From: Delphinapterus leucas
Lineage: Eukaryota > Chordata > Mammalia > Artiodactyla > Monodontidae
Assembly (NCBI RefSeq): GCF_002288925.2
Contig: NW_022098044.1
Span: 9,969,100 to 10,033,099, forward strand
Direction of reading: 5' to 3'
DNA length: 64,000 bases
Under the pieces are notes generated by a model, which saw only the letters and a program-made list of their open reading frames with translations, made no database searches and was not told where the DNA came from. Positions 40,390-52,000 of the stretch are shown one piece after another; position 1 is the first letter of the stretch, and each line of letters opens with the position of its first letter. The position numbers and the translations under genes were made by a program.

Positions 40390-40690
40390 CAGTTGGGGAT
40401 CCCCTCAGGCGGACACCTTGAAAAGCTCCGCCCCCTCGCCCAGATCCCGCCCACCGCCGGGCTCCAAGCGTGGGTCAGTTCCCGGGCCACTTCCCGAAGC
40501 GCCCGGAAGTTCCTGTCGCTTAGCAACCAAGGGAACCCGAGATGTGATGAAGGGGAAACTGGGGGTGGGATGCAAACTTCGGCAAGTTTCCGTTGCAACC
40601 CGGGGTTTGAGGGACCCGCGGTCCCCCACCGGCCCTATCGTGTTGCTTCTGGGGACTCTGCCGTGCTCAGCAAGAGATGCCAGTAAGCAG
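40390..40690. promoter_or_regulatory. Small orphan CpG-rich block with RFX X-box and ETS motifs
   Basis: GC-rich, CpG-containing island of ~300 bp between the MAN2A2 3' side and the HDDC3 3' side, not at the start of a recognised gene. It has an X-box-like palindrome gtcgcttagcaac (40515-40527), a second half-palindrome cgttgcaac near 40590, and an ETS core ccggaagt (40503-40510). A donor-like gccagtaagc occurs at ~40678-40687. It could be an enhancer or the promoter of a non-coding transcript. Confidence 0.5.
40515..40527. promoter_or_regulatory. RFX-type X-box
   Basis: gtcgcttagcaac fits the imperfect inverted-repeat X-box (GTYGC, two-base spacer, RGCAAC) bound by RFX factors, often found at ciliary gene promoters. 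Single-site match, context inferred. Confidence 0.45.
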
Positions 40691-40744
40691 GTTGGCACTC
40701 CTTTCCAATGTATCTGTCAACCCATCCAACTTTCTTAATGAGGA

Positions 40745-40905
40745 AGCCTACCAATTTTTGAATACCTGTGTGTCAGGCACGTCACATAATCCAGCCCTGA
40801 TAATTACACAACCTATCTTACTGATAAGGAAGCCAGTCTCCGAGGGGTTGAGGCCCTCAACCTGAGGGATCTGTCCCAGGGGCACACAGTTGGAACCCTG
40901 CCCTA
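40745..40905 (-). repeat. MIR SINE remnant
   Basis: Reverse-strand MIR: gaatacctgtgtgtcaggca, ataaggaagccagtctccga, cccaggggcacacagttgga. Confidence 0.6.
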
Positions 40906-40997
40906 CTGAAGGGCAGGTATCCCCCCCTCCCCCCATCGGTTCCCCAATGGGGAGGCTGGAGAAGGAGCAGCAGCAACTCAAACCTTTATCCAAATGT

Positions 40998-41003
40998 TTT
41001 ATT
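40998..41003 (-). terminator. HDDC3: HDDC3 poly(A) signal
   Basis: TTTATT on the plus strand is AATAAA on the HDDC3 strand, ~320 bp beyond the stop codon. This is the first canonical signal downstream of the coding region. Confidence 0.7.
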
Positions 41004-41324
41004 TTGCATAATGACTTTTGAACTAGCGTTTGTATATAAGCCCAAGTCCCTGAGGGGCCAGAGATCCCACCATGCAATCAGACCCAAGGCCTGGAGAAGG
41101 GCAGTGAATGCATTAGAAATGGGTGGGGCGCATCATCCCACAATCTGGGGCTCAGCTTAGTTGGCAGATCTTCAGAGTGAGAAAGGACACGTGTATTTGG
41201 TCTCTAATACCTGGGCTGAGTGAACCAGGGAGGAAGCTCGGGAGGCACCGAAAGGCTGAAGTATGAATCTTCTCTGGCCTGGGCAAGGATGGAGTCTGTG
41301 CCACTGGCTGGCTCCAAATACTGC

Positions 41325-42585
41325 TCAGAGTGTCAGCCCCCGCTCCTTAAACAGCTGCTTTAGAGCGTCTTCCAGCTGTTGGTTTGTCCCCTGAAGCCCC
41401 TTCACCACCTGTGCTGCCCACTCGAAGTATTCCTGGACTCGGTGTTCGGACCATCCTGCATAAGAATGGACAGAAAACTGCTCACGTTGACGTCCAGGAA
41501 GGCACTGGATTTTGCCCACTTCCTGGAGGGCTTGGTGCAGGGCTGTGAGATGAGTTCCTGATGGACGGATTTGTTCTGAAAACTTCCCCCTTGCCCAGCT
41601 ACTGCATTTCTAGTGTATGAAAGAAGATCAGAGTGGTCTACTAAGATTAGTCTAGGGAATTAACAAGAACACCCGGGCTTTTTTTCAGGGGAAGTGACCA
41701 AGCTGTGCCTTCAGAAGGTGGATACCCCTCCCCTTGCCCTCAGAGCAGGTGGAGGAGCGTACCCTCTGGGGTGCAGCGATTCAGGTCCCTCAGATTGTAC
41801 AGTTTGTCTGCCAGCTTCACCAGTTTAGCCCCGGGGCTGCTGTGGGGTGCCTGCTCCACCTGCAGCCGCTTTCTCTCCAGCTTGGGCAGAGTCTTGTCAT
41901 CTGTTACCTCCTCCACCAGACGCCGCACTTGTGCCCCGAAGTGCAGCTCCACCTCATCCAGGGTGGTGTCTGTGTCCTCCACCGTGTCATGGAGCAGGGC
42001 TGCCTGGGGACAGGCTCTCACTCAGTCCTGTGACGCCTGCCAAGGGGAACCCAGAGCTGAATGGGGCCCCTGACCCGCACCCCAGCCTCCTAGCAGAGGA
42101 GGAAAGTTACCTGTAACACCACAATGTCAGAGATTCCTGCCTCGTGGGTCAGGATACGAGCCACACCTGACGGGGCAAAGCAGGAAGTCAGACAGGAGGG
42201 AGTCCCAGGGCGGCGTGTTGTGGGTTTTGTAGAGCCAGATGTGGCTCCTCACTAGCTGGGTGACCTTGGGGAAGTCCTTTACTCTTTTTTGGATGTTCAC
42301 TGTACAAAGGGAACAATCATGCCTACCGCTCCAGGTTGTGGTGCGTCACGAACAGTGCCTGGCACAAGGACTGGTACGGACTAGGTGCTCGATGAGGTGC
42401 ACGCCCCCCGGTTCCGTTCCCGGTCCCCACCCCCTAGATGCTACAGCCGTTGCTCCCCCGGCGGCGCGCCCACCGATAGGGTGATTGATGTAGGGGGTCC
42501 CTTCGGGGTCCTTCCGCCGCTGCCATTGGTGCTTGCGAGCCGCGAAGTCAGCCGCCTCCAACAGCTGGGCCGCCTCGGAGCCCAT
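41325..42585 (-). CDS. HDDC3: HDDC3 (MESH1), HD-domain (p)ppGpp/NADPH phosphohydrolase
   Basis: Metazoan SpoT homologue: a metal-dependent hydrolase that removes pyrophosphate from ppGpp in vitro and dephosphorylates NADPH in cells. Minus-strand coding exons in order: 42474-42585, 42111-42166, 41763-42003, 41325-41455. All junctions are GT-AG and the phase is kept, giving 179 residues, the human length. Start ATG at 42583-42585 gives [19 protein letters not shown]. Metal-site residues are in place: H35 (YINHPIG), H61-D62 ([10 protein letters not shown]), D122 (KLADKLYNL). No truncation or frameshift. Intron 1 contains a forward MIR (~42232-42400). The start lies in a CpG-rich promoter. Transcribed opposite to its neighbours. 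Confidence 0.97.
42232..42400 (+). repeat. MIR SINE remnant in HDDC3 intron 1
   Basis: Forward MIR: tcactagctgggtgaccttg, gggaagtcctttactctttt, cgaacagtgcctggcacaag. Confidence 0.75.
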
Positions 42586-42720
42586 CGCGCGGGTGGCGCG
42601 GGCGACCTCGGTCCCAGGATCCCGGGGAGCGTGGACCGAGCTTCCACAGCGCCCCCTAGCGCCGCGGAGGCCTGAGGATTGTGGCGTCTGGCCCAGAAGA
42701 GTTTCTCTGGGGTTGACGTG
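42400..42720 (-). promoter_or_regulatory. HDDC3: HDDC3 CpG-rich promoter and first exon
   Basis: GC- and CpG-dense block overlapping the first HDDC3 coding exon and ~130 bp upstream of its start codon. No TATA box is visible. The transcription start is inferred to lie at ~42600-42700. Confidence 0.6.
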
Positions 42721-44440
42721 AGGGCCCTGGGTGTGGGAAGCTGCCCTCAATATCGCAGCCCCTGGTTAAGTGGGCTTTGCTGATGGTGCAAGAAGAATAT
42801 GGCCTGGCTCTGGGAACCCACATCCTGGCGGAAGGAGGAAAATACACAAGACATAAGACAGCAGCCTCACAGTGTGTCCAGGGCAGGAAGGCACAGGGGA
42901 CTGGTAACTTGGAGGAAGGGCAATTCACCTAGCCTGTGGACCAGAGACAGCTTCTCCCAGGAGGGTCCTCTCCCGCCATGGCAAAACAATTTTCAAGCTG
43001 TCAATGCTCTGAAAATTCTCAAAGCGCTCTAAAAATAGTTCTTGTGCTTCCCTGGTGGCCGCAGTGGTTAAGAATCTGCCTGCCAATGCAGGGGACATGG
43101 GTTCGAGCCCTGGCCCGGGAAGATCCCACATGCCGCGGAGCAACTAAGCCCATGTGCCACAGCTGCTGAGCCTGCACTCTAGAGTCTGCGAGCCACAACT
43201 ACTGAGGCTGCGTGCTACAACTACTGAAGCCTGCATTCCTAGAGCCCGTGCTCTGGAACAAGAGAAGCCACCGCAAGGAGAAGCCCATGCACCGCAACAA
43301 AGAGTAGCCCCCGCTTGCTGCAACTAAAGAAAGCCCGCGCGCAGCAACGAAGATCCAACGCAGCCAAAATTAAAATAAAATAAAAAAAATTTATAAAAAT
43401 AGTTCTCCCTGCAAGAATGGCCTGGTTGCTATGGGCATGGGAGCCTCACCTTTGGGGCCAGAAGACCCTAGTGCTTAACCTTCTGGAAATTGGAGCCTGC
43501 ACTGGGAGCCCTCCCTAACTGTTTCAGACTTAGGCTCCCAGGCAGCAGTGTTGTTTCTGCAGGAACTGTCTTCTTTGCTGTCAGGCGCTGGGAACAAAAT
43601 CTGCATTTCTTTCTTGTGCCGTGAGGGTTCCTGCTTCAGTTCCCAGGCACTGCTGTGGGCCCCTTATGAGTGTTGTCACTGCTGTTCTGGGAGCATGACG
43701 TTGTTAGGCCTCAGTAGACACTGGAACAACACAACACTGCTGGCTGGTGGCCTCTGGCCTTCTCGAGAAATTCCCTGTCTCAGCAGACAGCATCTATGAA
43801 GTATGAGGTTTGGTAAGAGAGACCTGGAGACCCTGGAAGAGATTTTCTTGTGAAATGGGGTTGGCTGGTTGCTAAGTATACTCCAGTCAGATTGGTAGAT
43901 TTTATACTTTGGTTGGTAGCTGGGGTCAATGAGGGCTCAGGGGAAAAGTTAATGAGAACACTCACGCTTGCTTTTCAGCTAGTCTTTGTGGTTGCCATGA
44001 CGCAGAAGTTAGAGAGGGAAGCTCCAAACGCTGGAACTGAGGTCTCTGGGGCCTGAAGTGGAACAATCAGAATTCCCATGGCTTCCACGGCAGCCTGAAA
44101 GTTTAGAGTGTATAGAGAGAAACATATTTGGTTCTTAATGCTTGTCTGTTCTTCAGGCTAGTGGCTCAACTTCTCTCTCATTCCTCATTCGGTGTTCTAG
44201 CCTTCTGAGCCTTTTCCCCTTCAGCTTAGAGAACCTTAGGCAGCCTGGAGCCACAATCCTCCCATTTTCCAATAGAAGATAGAAACTCAGTCACTTTCAG
44301 CTCTCTCTAGAGGTCTGTGACAGAGAAGCTTCAGGTTTGTGTTAATGGTGCTTTGGGGCTTTGATTTTATTTCCTTACTGCCTGCAGTCATGGCTTAGAA
44401 ATAGAGATGTTGGGATTTCTAGGACCAGGGCTGAGGTGGA
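42721..44440. other. Interval between HDDC3 and the Shisa-like gene
   Basis: Mostly unique sequence with one long CHR SINE (43045-43394). The proximal promoter of the Shisa-like gene should lie in its right part, but I see no CpG island or TATA box there. No other coding exon recognised. Confidence 0.45.
43045..43394 (+). mobile_element. Long CHR-1-type SINE with exact 12-bp TSD
   Basis: Direct orientation: gcttccctggtggccgcagt, gggttcgagccctggcccgg, body with ccgcaaggagaagcccatgc, tail aacgcagccaaaattaaaat. Exact repeat AAAAATAGTTCT at ~43031-43042 and 43395-43406. Confidence 0.95.
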
Positions 44441-44451
44441 GGTGACCTCTC

Positions 44452-45594
44452 ATGGGCTTCCAGAGGAGGCCAGGCCCTTTGCTGACAGGCCTGTCTGTGG
44501 GGCTACTGTTGCTCTTCAGCTGGATGACGCTTGCCCAGCCGACCTCTCTCTCAGGTACAGCGCTCTCCTCTTCCCAGCCCCCCCTCCAGTACCCTACACT
44601 TTTAGCAAGGTATAGGCTACTCTGGGGAGCTTGTGGGGAGGAAGGAAGCCTGCCCTTCTGATAATGGTTGATCCCTTTTATTCTCCAAAAGGGGTGGAGT
44701 GGGGTGTGGGTAGATCATTCCTGCCTGTCTCCAGCCCTCTTGCCCCTCCTTTCAGCTTTGGCCCACCATCCCCACTTGTGCCAGACCGCCTGGGATGCTG
44801 ATGGCCATCGCTACCCCGGTTTCTTCTGTCCTCGGCTCTCTGATACCCCGGAGGAAGCCTACTGCTGCCACCTGCAGGCTGCAGGGGGCTCCTGCTGCAC
44901 TAGGTCTGAATTTGAGGCCTTGCACCAGGTCAATCTCTCTGCCCTTCCGCCTCCTCACGTCTTCAGGTGAGAACTCCAGCCCCAGAGCCACTGGCACACT
45001 GACGGGGTGTTCCAGTACCTGAGGCTCTGTTCCTAATTTCTGGAGTGGGAGGCTTGTAGCTTACAGACCAGTGGAGGGACAGATCTCAAACATAAAATCG
45101 CGTAAATACATGATTACAAACAAATCTGTGAAGGAAAAGTTCAGGGAGCTGTGAAAGCAGGTGACAGGGAGTCATTGTAGGTGTTGTGTGGTGGGTGGGG
45201 TGGGACGGGTGTCAATACTGAGAGGATCTTGTATTCTGGATTACACGTATTATAGTCGGGGTTTTCAATCCTGAATCTGTCCACAGATGGCTTCAGGGTA
45301 CCTGTGAGCCCCCTGAATTTGTATTTTCAAATTCTACACTTTTCTGGGTAGGGAGTTCTGGGCTTTCTCCAGACTCTCAGGGGCTCTAACCCACAGGCTG
45401 CAGTAGCAAGAGCGCGGCTTGGGCCAGCATCCTGATACCCTCCCCTCTCCCATAGGGGCCCGGGCCCGCTTCTAGCACTGGGCCTTTACAGACTGCTGCT
45501 CGTAGCCCTGATGACTGCAGACCTCGTGCATTTCTGCCGCGGTCGGGGCCGGGGCCGAGATCTGGGCCGGGACCTGGGCCGGGACCAGACCTGA
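44452..45594 (+). CDS. Shisa-like single-pass membrane protein (SHISAL1-related), three exons
   Basis: Three exons, 44452-44554, 44756-44966 and 45456-45594, join with GT-AG introns in phases 1 and 2 to a 150-residue protein ending TGA (45592-45594). Residues 1-28 look like a signal peptide (MGFQRR, then LLTGLSVGLLLLFSWMTLA). Residues 43-82 hold six cysteines arranged C-15-C-11-CC-8-CC, close to the pattern I recall for SHISAL1, with the shared block CPRLSD and a following E-F-x-A-x-x-Q-x-N-L. N94-L-S is a possible N-glycosylation site. Residues ~110-131 (LLALGLYRLLLVALMTADLV) form a membrane segment, followed by a short tail of RG and LGRD repeats. The ATG has a weak upstream context. It lies between HDDC3 and UNC45A and ends 275 bp before the UNC45A start codon. 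I know Shisa-like genes elsewhere but none named here; function is not inferred beyond the family. Confidence 0.72.
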
Positions 45595-46060
45595 GCAGCC
45601 ACGGGCGCCCCTCTCGGCCCTCCGCCGCGCGCCCCCTGCCGGTCTCAGCGGGAACAGACCAAGCGCGCCTGGGGCTTCTCTGCGCCTGCGGACCCGGGCC
45701 GAGCGCCCTGCCCCTCTTCCCGGCGTGCTCTCCCCTTGGCCCCGCCCCTTCTCTACCACCGCCTCTGACGCAAGACTGGGGCGGGGCAGCCGACAGCGGA
45801 TTCCCGAGTCTAGACCCACCCCTCTCCACAGACTGCGCCTGCGCGCGCGCTTGGGTCGTCCGCTGCGCGATGACCGTGAGTGGTCCAGGGACCCCCGAGC
45901 CCCGGCCCGCCGACCCCGGGGTGCGTACCCATCTCCTTGCGCCATCACCACTTCGCACCTGCTCTGACCATTCTCTGGCCTCCTCCCTCAATTCTCTGGC
46001 CTCCTCCCTCAATCTTGGCCCTCCATGGGACCCACCCGCGACCCCCAGGCTCCTCTGCCC
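45560..46060 (+). promoter_or_regulatory. UNC45A: UNC45A CpG-island promoter
   Basis: CpG-dense block around the UNC45A start codon, extending back over the last exon of the Shisa-like gene. No TATA box. A perfect two-copy 21-bp tandem repeat (attctctggcctcctccctc plus a) lies just inside intron 1 at 45970-46011. Confidence 0.65.
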
Positions 46061-49000
46061 CTAGCTCCCCGGCTCACCCTGAGCCCACCTCGGACGTTTC
46101 CACCCCTTCCCTCCACAGGCCAGCTCAGTGGAACAGTTGAGGAAGGATGGCAACGAGCTGTTCAAATGCGGGGACTACGAAGGCGCCTTGACGGCCTACA
46201 CCCAAGCCCTGGGTCTGGGCGCAACGCCCCAGGACCAGGCCATTCTGCACCGGAACCGGGCCGCCTGCCACCTCAAGCTGGTGAGCGAGCCGGCTGCTCT
46301 TCCCCTGGCCTGCCCGGACCCCTGTTGGCGCACCTCGCCGCTCCTTGGGCCCCGACTGGACATTCGCCTTCTCAGGCCACCCACACTTGTTACACGTCTT
46401 TTGGGTCTCTAGGTGGTGGGGGAACCTGGTGACTAAGGAAAACAACTTTGTTGCCCAGTTGTGCCCGAAAAAGGAGATGACCAGCCTCTCAGGCCTGTTC
46501 TTGTCTTACAGGAAGATTACGACAAAGCAGAAACCGAGGCATCCAAAGGTAGGGGAATGTGGCCCTGTGTGGAGCTGTGGGACTTCTGGGATGGGCAAGG
46601 ATTCTGGGACCGCTGCACCGTCACTTTCTCCTCCTCCTTTCACCCCTGAAACACATCTGCCTTTTTTCTTTCCCACTTCCTGGGGCATTTCCTTTTCCGC
46701 AGCTACCCTCACCTTTTCTGAGGCTGAAGTACTGAGCCCCACATCCGTCCCCCCACCTTCCTCTGCCCCTCGAGATCTTTCCCTGCTGCTCTTGCCTGGA
46801 GATGGTGGCCTCATGGGTGCTGACAGAGCTCCTGTTTGTGCTCAGCCATTGAAAAGGACGGTGGGGATGTCAAAGCACTTTACCGGCGGAGCCAAGCCCT
46901 AGAGAAGCTAGGCCGCCTCGACCAGGCCGTCCTTGACCTTCAGAGATGTGTGAGCCTGGAGCCCAAGAACAAAGTTTTCCAGGAGGCCCTGCGGAACATT
47001 GCGGGCCAGATTCAGGAGAAGGTGTGTGAGTAATTGAGAGAGCGAGGCATTGACCAGTGGTAGAGGGGCACTGATAAATGGATCTGGATCAAGTGTGTAA
47101 ACACAGTTCTCTGGAAGGGGGATGCTGATGGCAAATGACCTTATAGAATGATGCTCAATCTTGCCAGTGGTTACGTAAAAGCAAATTAAAAGAACAGCAA
47201 GGTGCTGTTCTTTTTGGTGGTCTGTTTGGCAAACATTTAAAGTTTGTACACATTGCTAGAAGGAGGGAGACACATTTAAGGAGTGAGGTTGCGGGAGGAC
47301 GTGGGCTCGTTCATGACTGCTGGAGGGGGTGTAAATTGGTACAGCTCCTTTGCAGAGTCCTTTAGCATATCTTTGGAGTATAATTGATTTACAATGCTGT
47401 GTTAGTTTATGCTTTATAACAAAGTGAATCAATTATACATATGCATATATTCCCATATCTCTTCCCTCTTGCGTCTCTCTAGCATATCTCTTAAATTTTT
47501 AAGTGAGCATGTCCTGTGATTCAGTATGTTTACTTCTTGCTATCTCCCCTAGAGAAACCTTGCCTGTGTACACAAGCAGGTGTGTGTATGTTTGTTTCAG
47601 CCTTGTTTGTAGTAATGAAAAATTGGAACTTGCCTAAATGCCCAGCAGTAGGGGAATGGCTAAATAAACTGAGCGACATCCTTACTACAGACTCCTATGC
47701 AGTAGTTACTAAGAACAGGCAGATCAACACATATGGACGTGGAAAGCTGACACTTGTTAAGTGAAAAAAAAACAAAACATATAATAACGTATAGTATGAT
47801 ACCATTTATGTTAAAATGATCCCCCCCCCACCAAATGCACTCAAAATAATACCATGTTTTTTCCACGGGTACAGTTGGGTATGTAAACACAAAGAAAAAT
47901 GTTTTAAAAGACGTGCATCAAAATGATGACTGTGACTGCTAGGGAAAGGAATAGGATCGAGAGGGCTTTTCAGAAGAGATTTTGCTTCATCTGGTTGTTT
48001 TTTTAAATAGACATTGTGTGATACATATTTAAAAATTAATTTAGGAGAAAATAATCTAAAGATTGTCATGAACTATTATCAAGCTTGAATTAGCCAGATA
48101 ATTTGGTGTTAAAATTCTGACTCAGTGGAAGCAAGTAATACGATGGCAAACACCTTATCAAAAGGTTGAGACCTGGGAAAGCAGACTATTTTACTCTCAG
48201 TGTCAGCTCTGTCTGATCAGCTGGGGCTGCTTAGAATCCTGTGTTGAGAAGGATTAGGAAGCAGGTTGCCTGGGCCTAGGAGAACGTGTTGTGACATGAA
48301 CCACGTCTGCCATGGCTGCAGGAGGGGAAGCGGGGAGCGGCACACATGCTAGGCATGTGCTGCTATCCACGCCCAGGACCCTAGGGAGGGAGAGGGCCTA
48401 GGATGAGCTTGGTCATTCAGATTTTTAAAAAAACATCAAAAAGAGAATCCTTGACTTAAAAGGCGTGTCAGCAGCTACCTTGTGACTTGCTGGCTCCCTT
48501 GCAGGAGGTATAAATGCTGGTTCAGCGCCACGGGCAGTGCACCCAGGCTGCCACAAGGTACACGGCTCCCCTGGGAGTGGGTTGCCTCATGGCTAACAGG
48601 ACGCCACCCCTTCTGAATGGCCCTGCCTTCAGCATCAGTGCTGCCCCCGCTGCCCAAGTGGGAAATAGCTCAGAGAAGAAAGCTGCGGGGAGTTTGGGAG
48701 AAGCTGCCAGGCAAGTCTCTTCCTGCCCAAGGTAGCTTGGTGCGAGGCCTAAGCCCAGGCATCCTTCTGTGCCTCCCGGAGTCAGGAGCCAGGCCCTGGG
48801 AGGAGCCGGAGAGAACAAAGAGGGAATGTGTTGTCTCCGGTCAAGAGAGGCAGTTCCTCCCATGCTTTGGTGATTTGTCATAGGTGAGTTACATGTCTTC
48901 GACGGATGCCAAAGTGGAGCAGATGTTTCAGATATTATTGGACCCACAAGAAAAAGGCACTGAGAAAAAGCAAAAGGTATGGAACTGTGTGAGTGGGAGC

Positions 49001-52000
49001 TGAACTCCCCCAGCGCTGCCCACCCGTCCCTGTGTGCTGATGTTGGCCCTGGGAGCCCCTGCTGGCCTGGCCTGCTGCACGTCGCTCCTTAGATCGGGCA
49101 GCTGGGCTCACAGAGCCTGGGTGGGAGCTCAGAGGGCCTGGGGCCTAAGTGTGAGCCAGGGAGAGGGAACCAGTGTTCCCGAAGCACCTTGTTGGTGCTT
49201 AGGTCCTCCTGTGCTAGGAGTTGGGTGTACAGAGGTGACTGAGGCACTATTTCTGCCCTTCAAGCTTTGCCAGGGACTCAGGACTCCATTTATTCTAACC
49301 CTCAATGCCAAGAGCAAGCTCTTTTCTCTACCTACAGAAGAGGAAGCTGAAGTTCACAGAAGTTAAGTTTATGGCCAAGGTCACTCAGCTGCTAAGTGGA
49401 AGCAGTGAGGTCCAGAGCTCAGGGCATCTACTGGCCCTGCCCCGTGCCGTGTACAGTGTTCATGTTATGTGCACTTCCTTTGACGCAGGCGTCTCAGAAC
49501 CTGGTGGTGCTGGCCCGGGAGGATGCTGGAGCTGAGAAGATCTTCCGGAGCAACGGGGTTCAGCTTTTGCAGCGCCTGCTGGACACGGGAGAGCCCGACC
49601 TGATGCTGGCGGCCCTGCGCACGCTAGTCGGCATTTGCTCTGAACACCAGTCACGGGTGGGTGGGGCGAAGGGTCTAGTTACTGCCCCAGTCAGTCTGTC
49701 TGTCCATCCACTCTTCCACCTCTCATCTTATAAGGTAAAATATAAGGAGATATGTAACGAGAGGCAAAATTAAAATGACACAAAAAGACCAACGTGGTTT
49801 GGGACAAAGTGCGGCCAGGAAAGAGCGAAAGCAGCCCACTGACACCCTGAGCACTTTTTTTTTTCATTTATTTTATTTTTGGCTGCGTTGGGTCTTTGTT
49901 GCTGCGCATGGGCTTTCTCTAGGTGCGGCGAGCGGGGGCTACTCTTCATTGCGGTACACGGGCTTCTCATTGCAGTGACTTCTCTTGTTGCAGAGCGCAG
50001 ACTCTAGGGGCGCGGGCTTCAGTAGTTGTGGCTCGCAGGCTCTAGAGCTCAGGCTCAGTAGTTGTGGCGCACGAGCTTAACTGCTCTGCGGCATGTGGGA
50101 TCTTCCCAGACCAGGGAACTCTCCTGTGGCAGGTCGCAGAGACACCTGGTCATTGATCCCCTCATTGTCCGTGTGGTAAAAGCAAGCTGCACACGAAGAA
50201 CAGGGCACCTGTCCTTCCCTCACCATCAAGCTGGCATTTCCCTTGGACAGGGGTCCTCACAGTGCTTGATGTGGTCAGTGATGTGACCCACAGCACCTTT
50301 ACCATCGAGACCAGATATGTAGGGCAGGACCCTGAGATGGTTCTCAGTGTAGACTGTGGGTGTCCTACACAGAAGGTTCAACAAGAACAGCCCTGCTCCA
50401 GGCCGGTGTCACAAAGTCCATGCTCTGGCTCTTGCCTGAACTGACTGGACCTAGGGAACAGGGACTTGACCCTTGGTTGCTTTTAGAGGAGCCCACAGTT
50501 CCTAGATCAGGGGTGGAAATGTGATACATTCTATGAGCACTTCAGGCCAAGATCGGGCTCTATTTCTGGGTCTCCCAGGACTAGGAACGGTGAAGCCACG
50601 TGAATTCCGCCTGCCTCCTCTAGCCTTCCTGCCCATCCCTATTGTGAATGAGGATGGACCCAAGTAGACCTTCGGGGTTTTTCCAGCTCAGAAATGGGCA
50701 TAGAGGCCTTGTGGTTCGTTCCATGTATGTCCACATCCCCAGGATGTAGACAGAACCTCAGGGTTGGTATCAGGGAGGAATGAGGTGTCCCTGGGCCAGG
50801 TAGTCAGGTAGCTTTGTCCAGGCTTATGTTTCTCCTTCCTGGGGAGACACGAACCAAAGCAGCTGCCTTCAGAGCCACAGTATTCCTTGTCTTTTCTGAT
50901 TGGAGCCGAGGAGAGAGAGTGGGGGAGTCCCCTGGAATGTTTCTTTAGGAAGCCCTTCCAACAAGATAATCCTGGCATTGCCCCGGCCTCACCCTCAGCA
51001 GGCCCACTTTGCTTTCACGGGGAGCTGCTCTTTCACCCACATGTTTTCTCCCCTCTGGCCACCCTCTCTGACCCCCAGTTAGGGATCTCCACGGCTGCCC
51101 TTCACCAACTGGAAGCTCTGCCCACTTCTCTCCCACCCAGACAGTGGCGACCCTGAGTGTGCTGGGAACTCGGAGGGTGGTCTCCATCCTGGGCGTGGAA
51201 AACCAGGCCGTGTCCCTGGCTGCCTGCCACCTGTTGCAGGTTATGTTTGATGCCCTCAAGGAAGGCGTCAAGAAGGGCTTCCGTGGCAAAGAAGGCGCCA
51301 TCATCGTGGGTGAGTGGAAGCAAGTCTATGTCCTGTGGTGTGGCTCTCGTGGAGAGGAAGGGGCTGAGCCAGCCAGGCCAGCTGCAGCCGCAGGTTGTTC
51401 AGGAATACGGCTTGTTGACAGTATCTTACTCGAGGTTCTAAGTAGCCAGGGCGCCTCGGGGAAGGCTGGAAACCAGTGCTCAGGCTGCAGTTCCCCTCTC
51501 TCTACCGGGGAAGTTGGGGCTAGGCCACTGGAGAGCCCACTAATGTCTTCTTGTTGCCAGATCCAGCCCGGGAGCTGAAGGTCCTCATCAGTAATCTCTT
51601 GGAGCTACTGACTGAGGTGGGGGTCTCAGGCCAAGGCCGAGACAGTGCCCTGACCCTCCTGATTAAAGTGGTGCCCCGGAAGTCTCCTAAGGACCCCAAC
51701 AACAGCCTCACCCTCTGGGTTATCGACCAAGGTAGGTGATAGAGTCTTAAAAAGAGAGAGAAAGGGAATTCCCTGGTGGTCCAGCGGTTAGGACTCTGCG
51801 CTTTCACTGCCGAGGGCCTGAGTTTGATCCCTGCTCTGGGAGCTAAGATCCTGCAAGCCGTTGTGGCGTGGCATATAAGTAAATAAATAGGTAGGTAGAT
51901 AGATAAATAAATACAGAGAGACAGAGAAAGATCAAGTGTGTGTTGCATCTTGCTCGGGTAGCTGGGCCTGCTCGTCTCCAGGAGGGATTGCACCCAGCGT

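Noticed and set aside
40418..40738. 106-codon ORF in the orphan CpG block
   Set aside because: It lacks an ATG at its first codon, has no family similarity, and is explained by GC-rich composition.
45386..46012. 208-codon minus-strand ORF at the UNC45A promoter
   Set aside because: Low-complexity translation antisense to the Shisa-like last exon and UNC45A exon 1.
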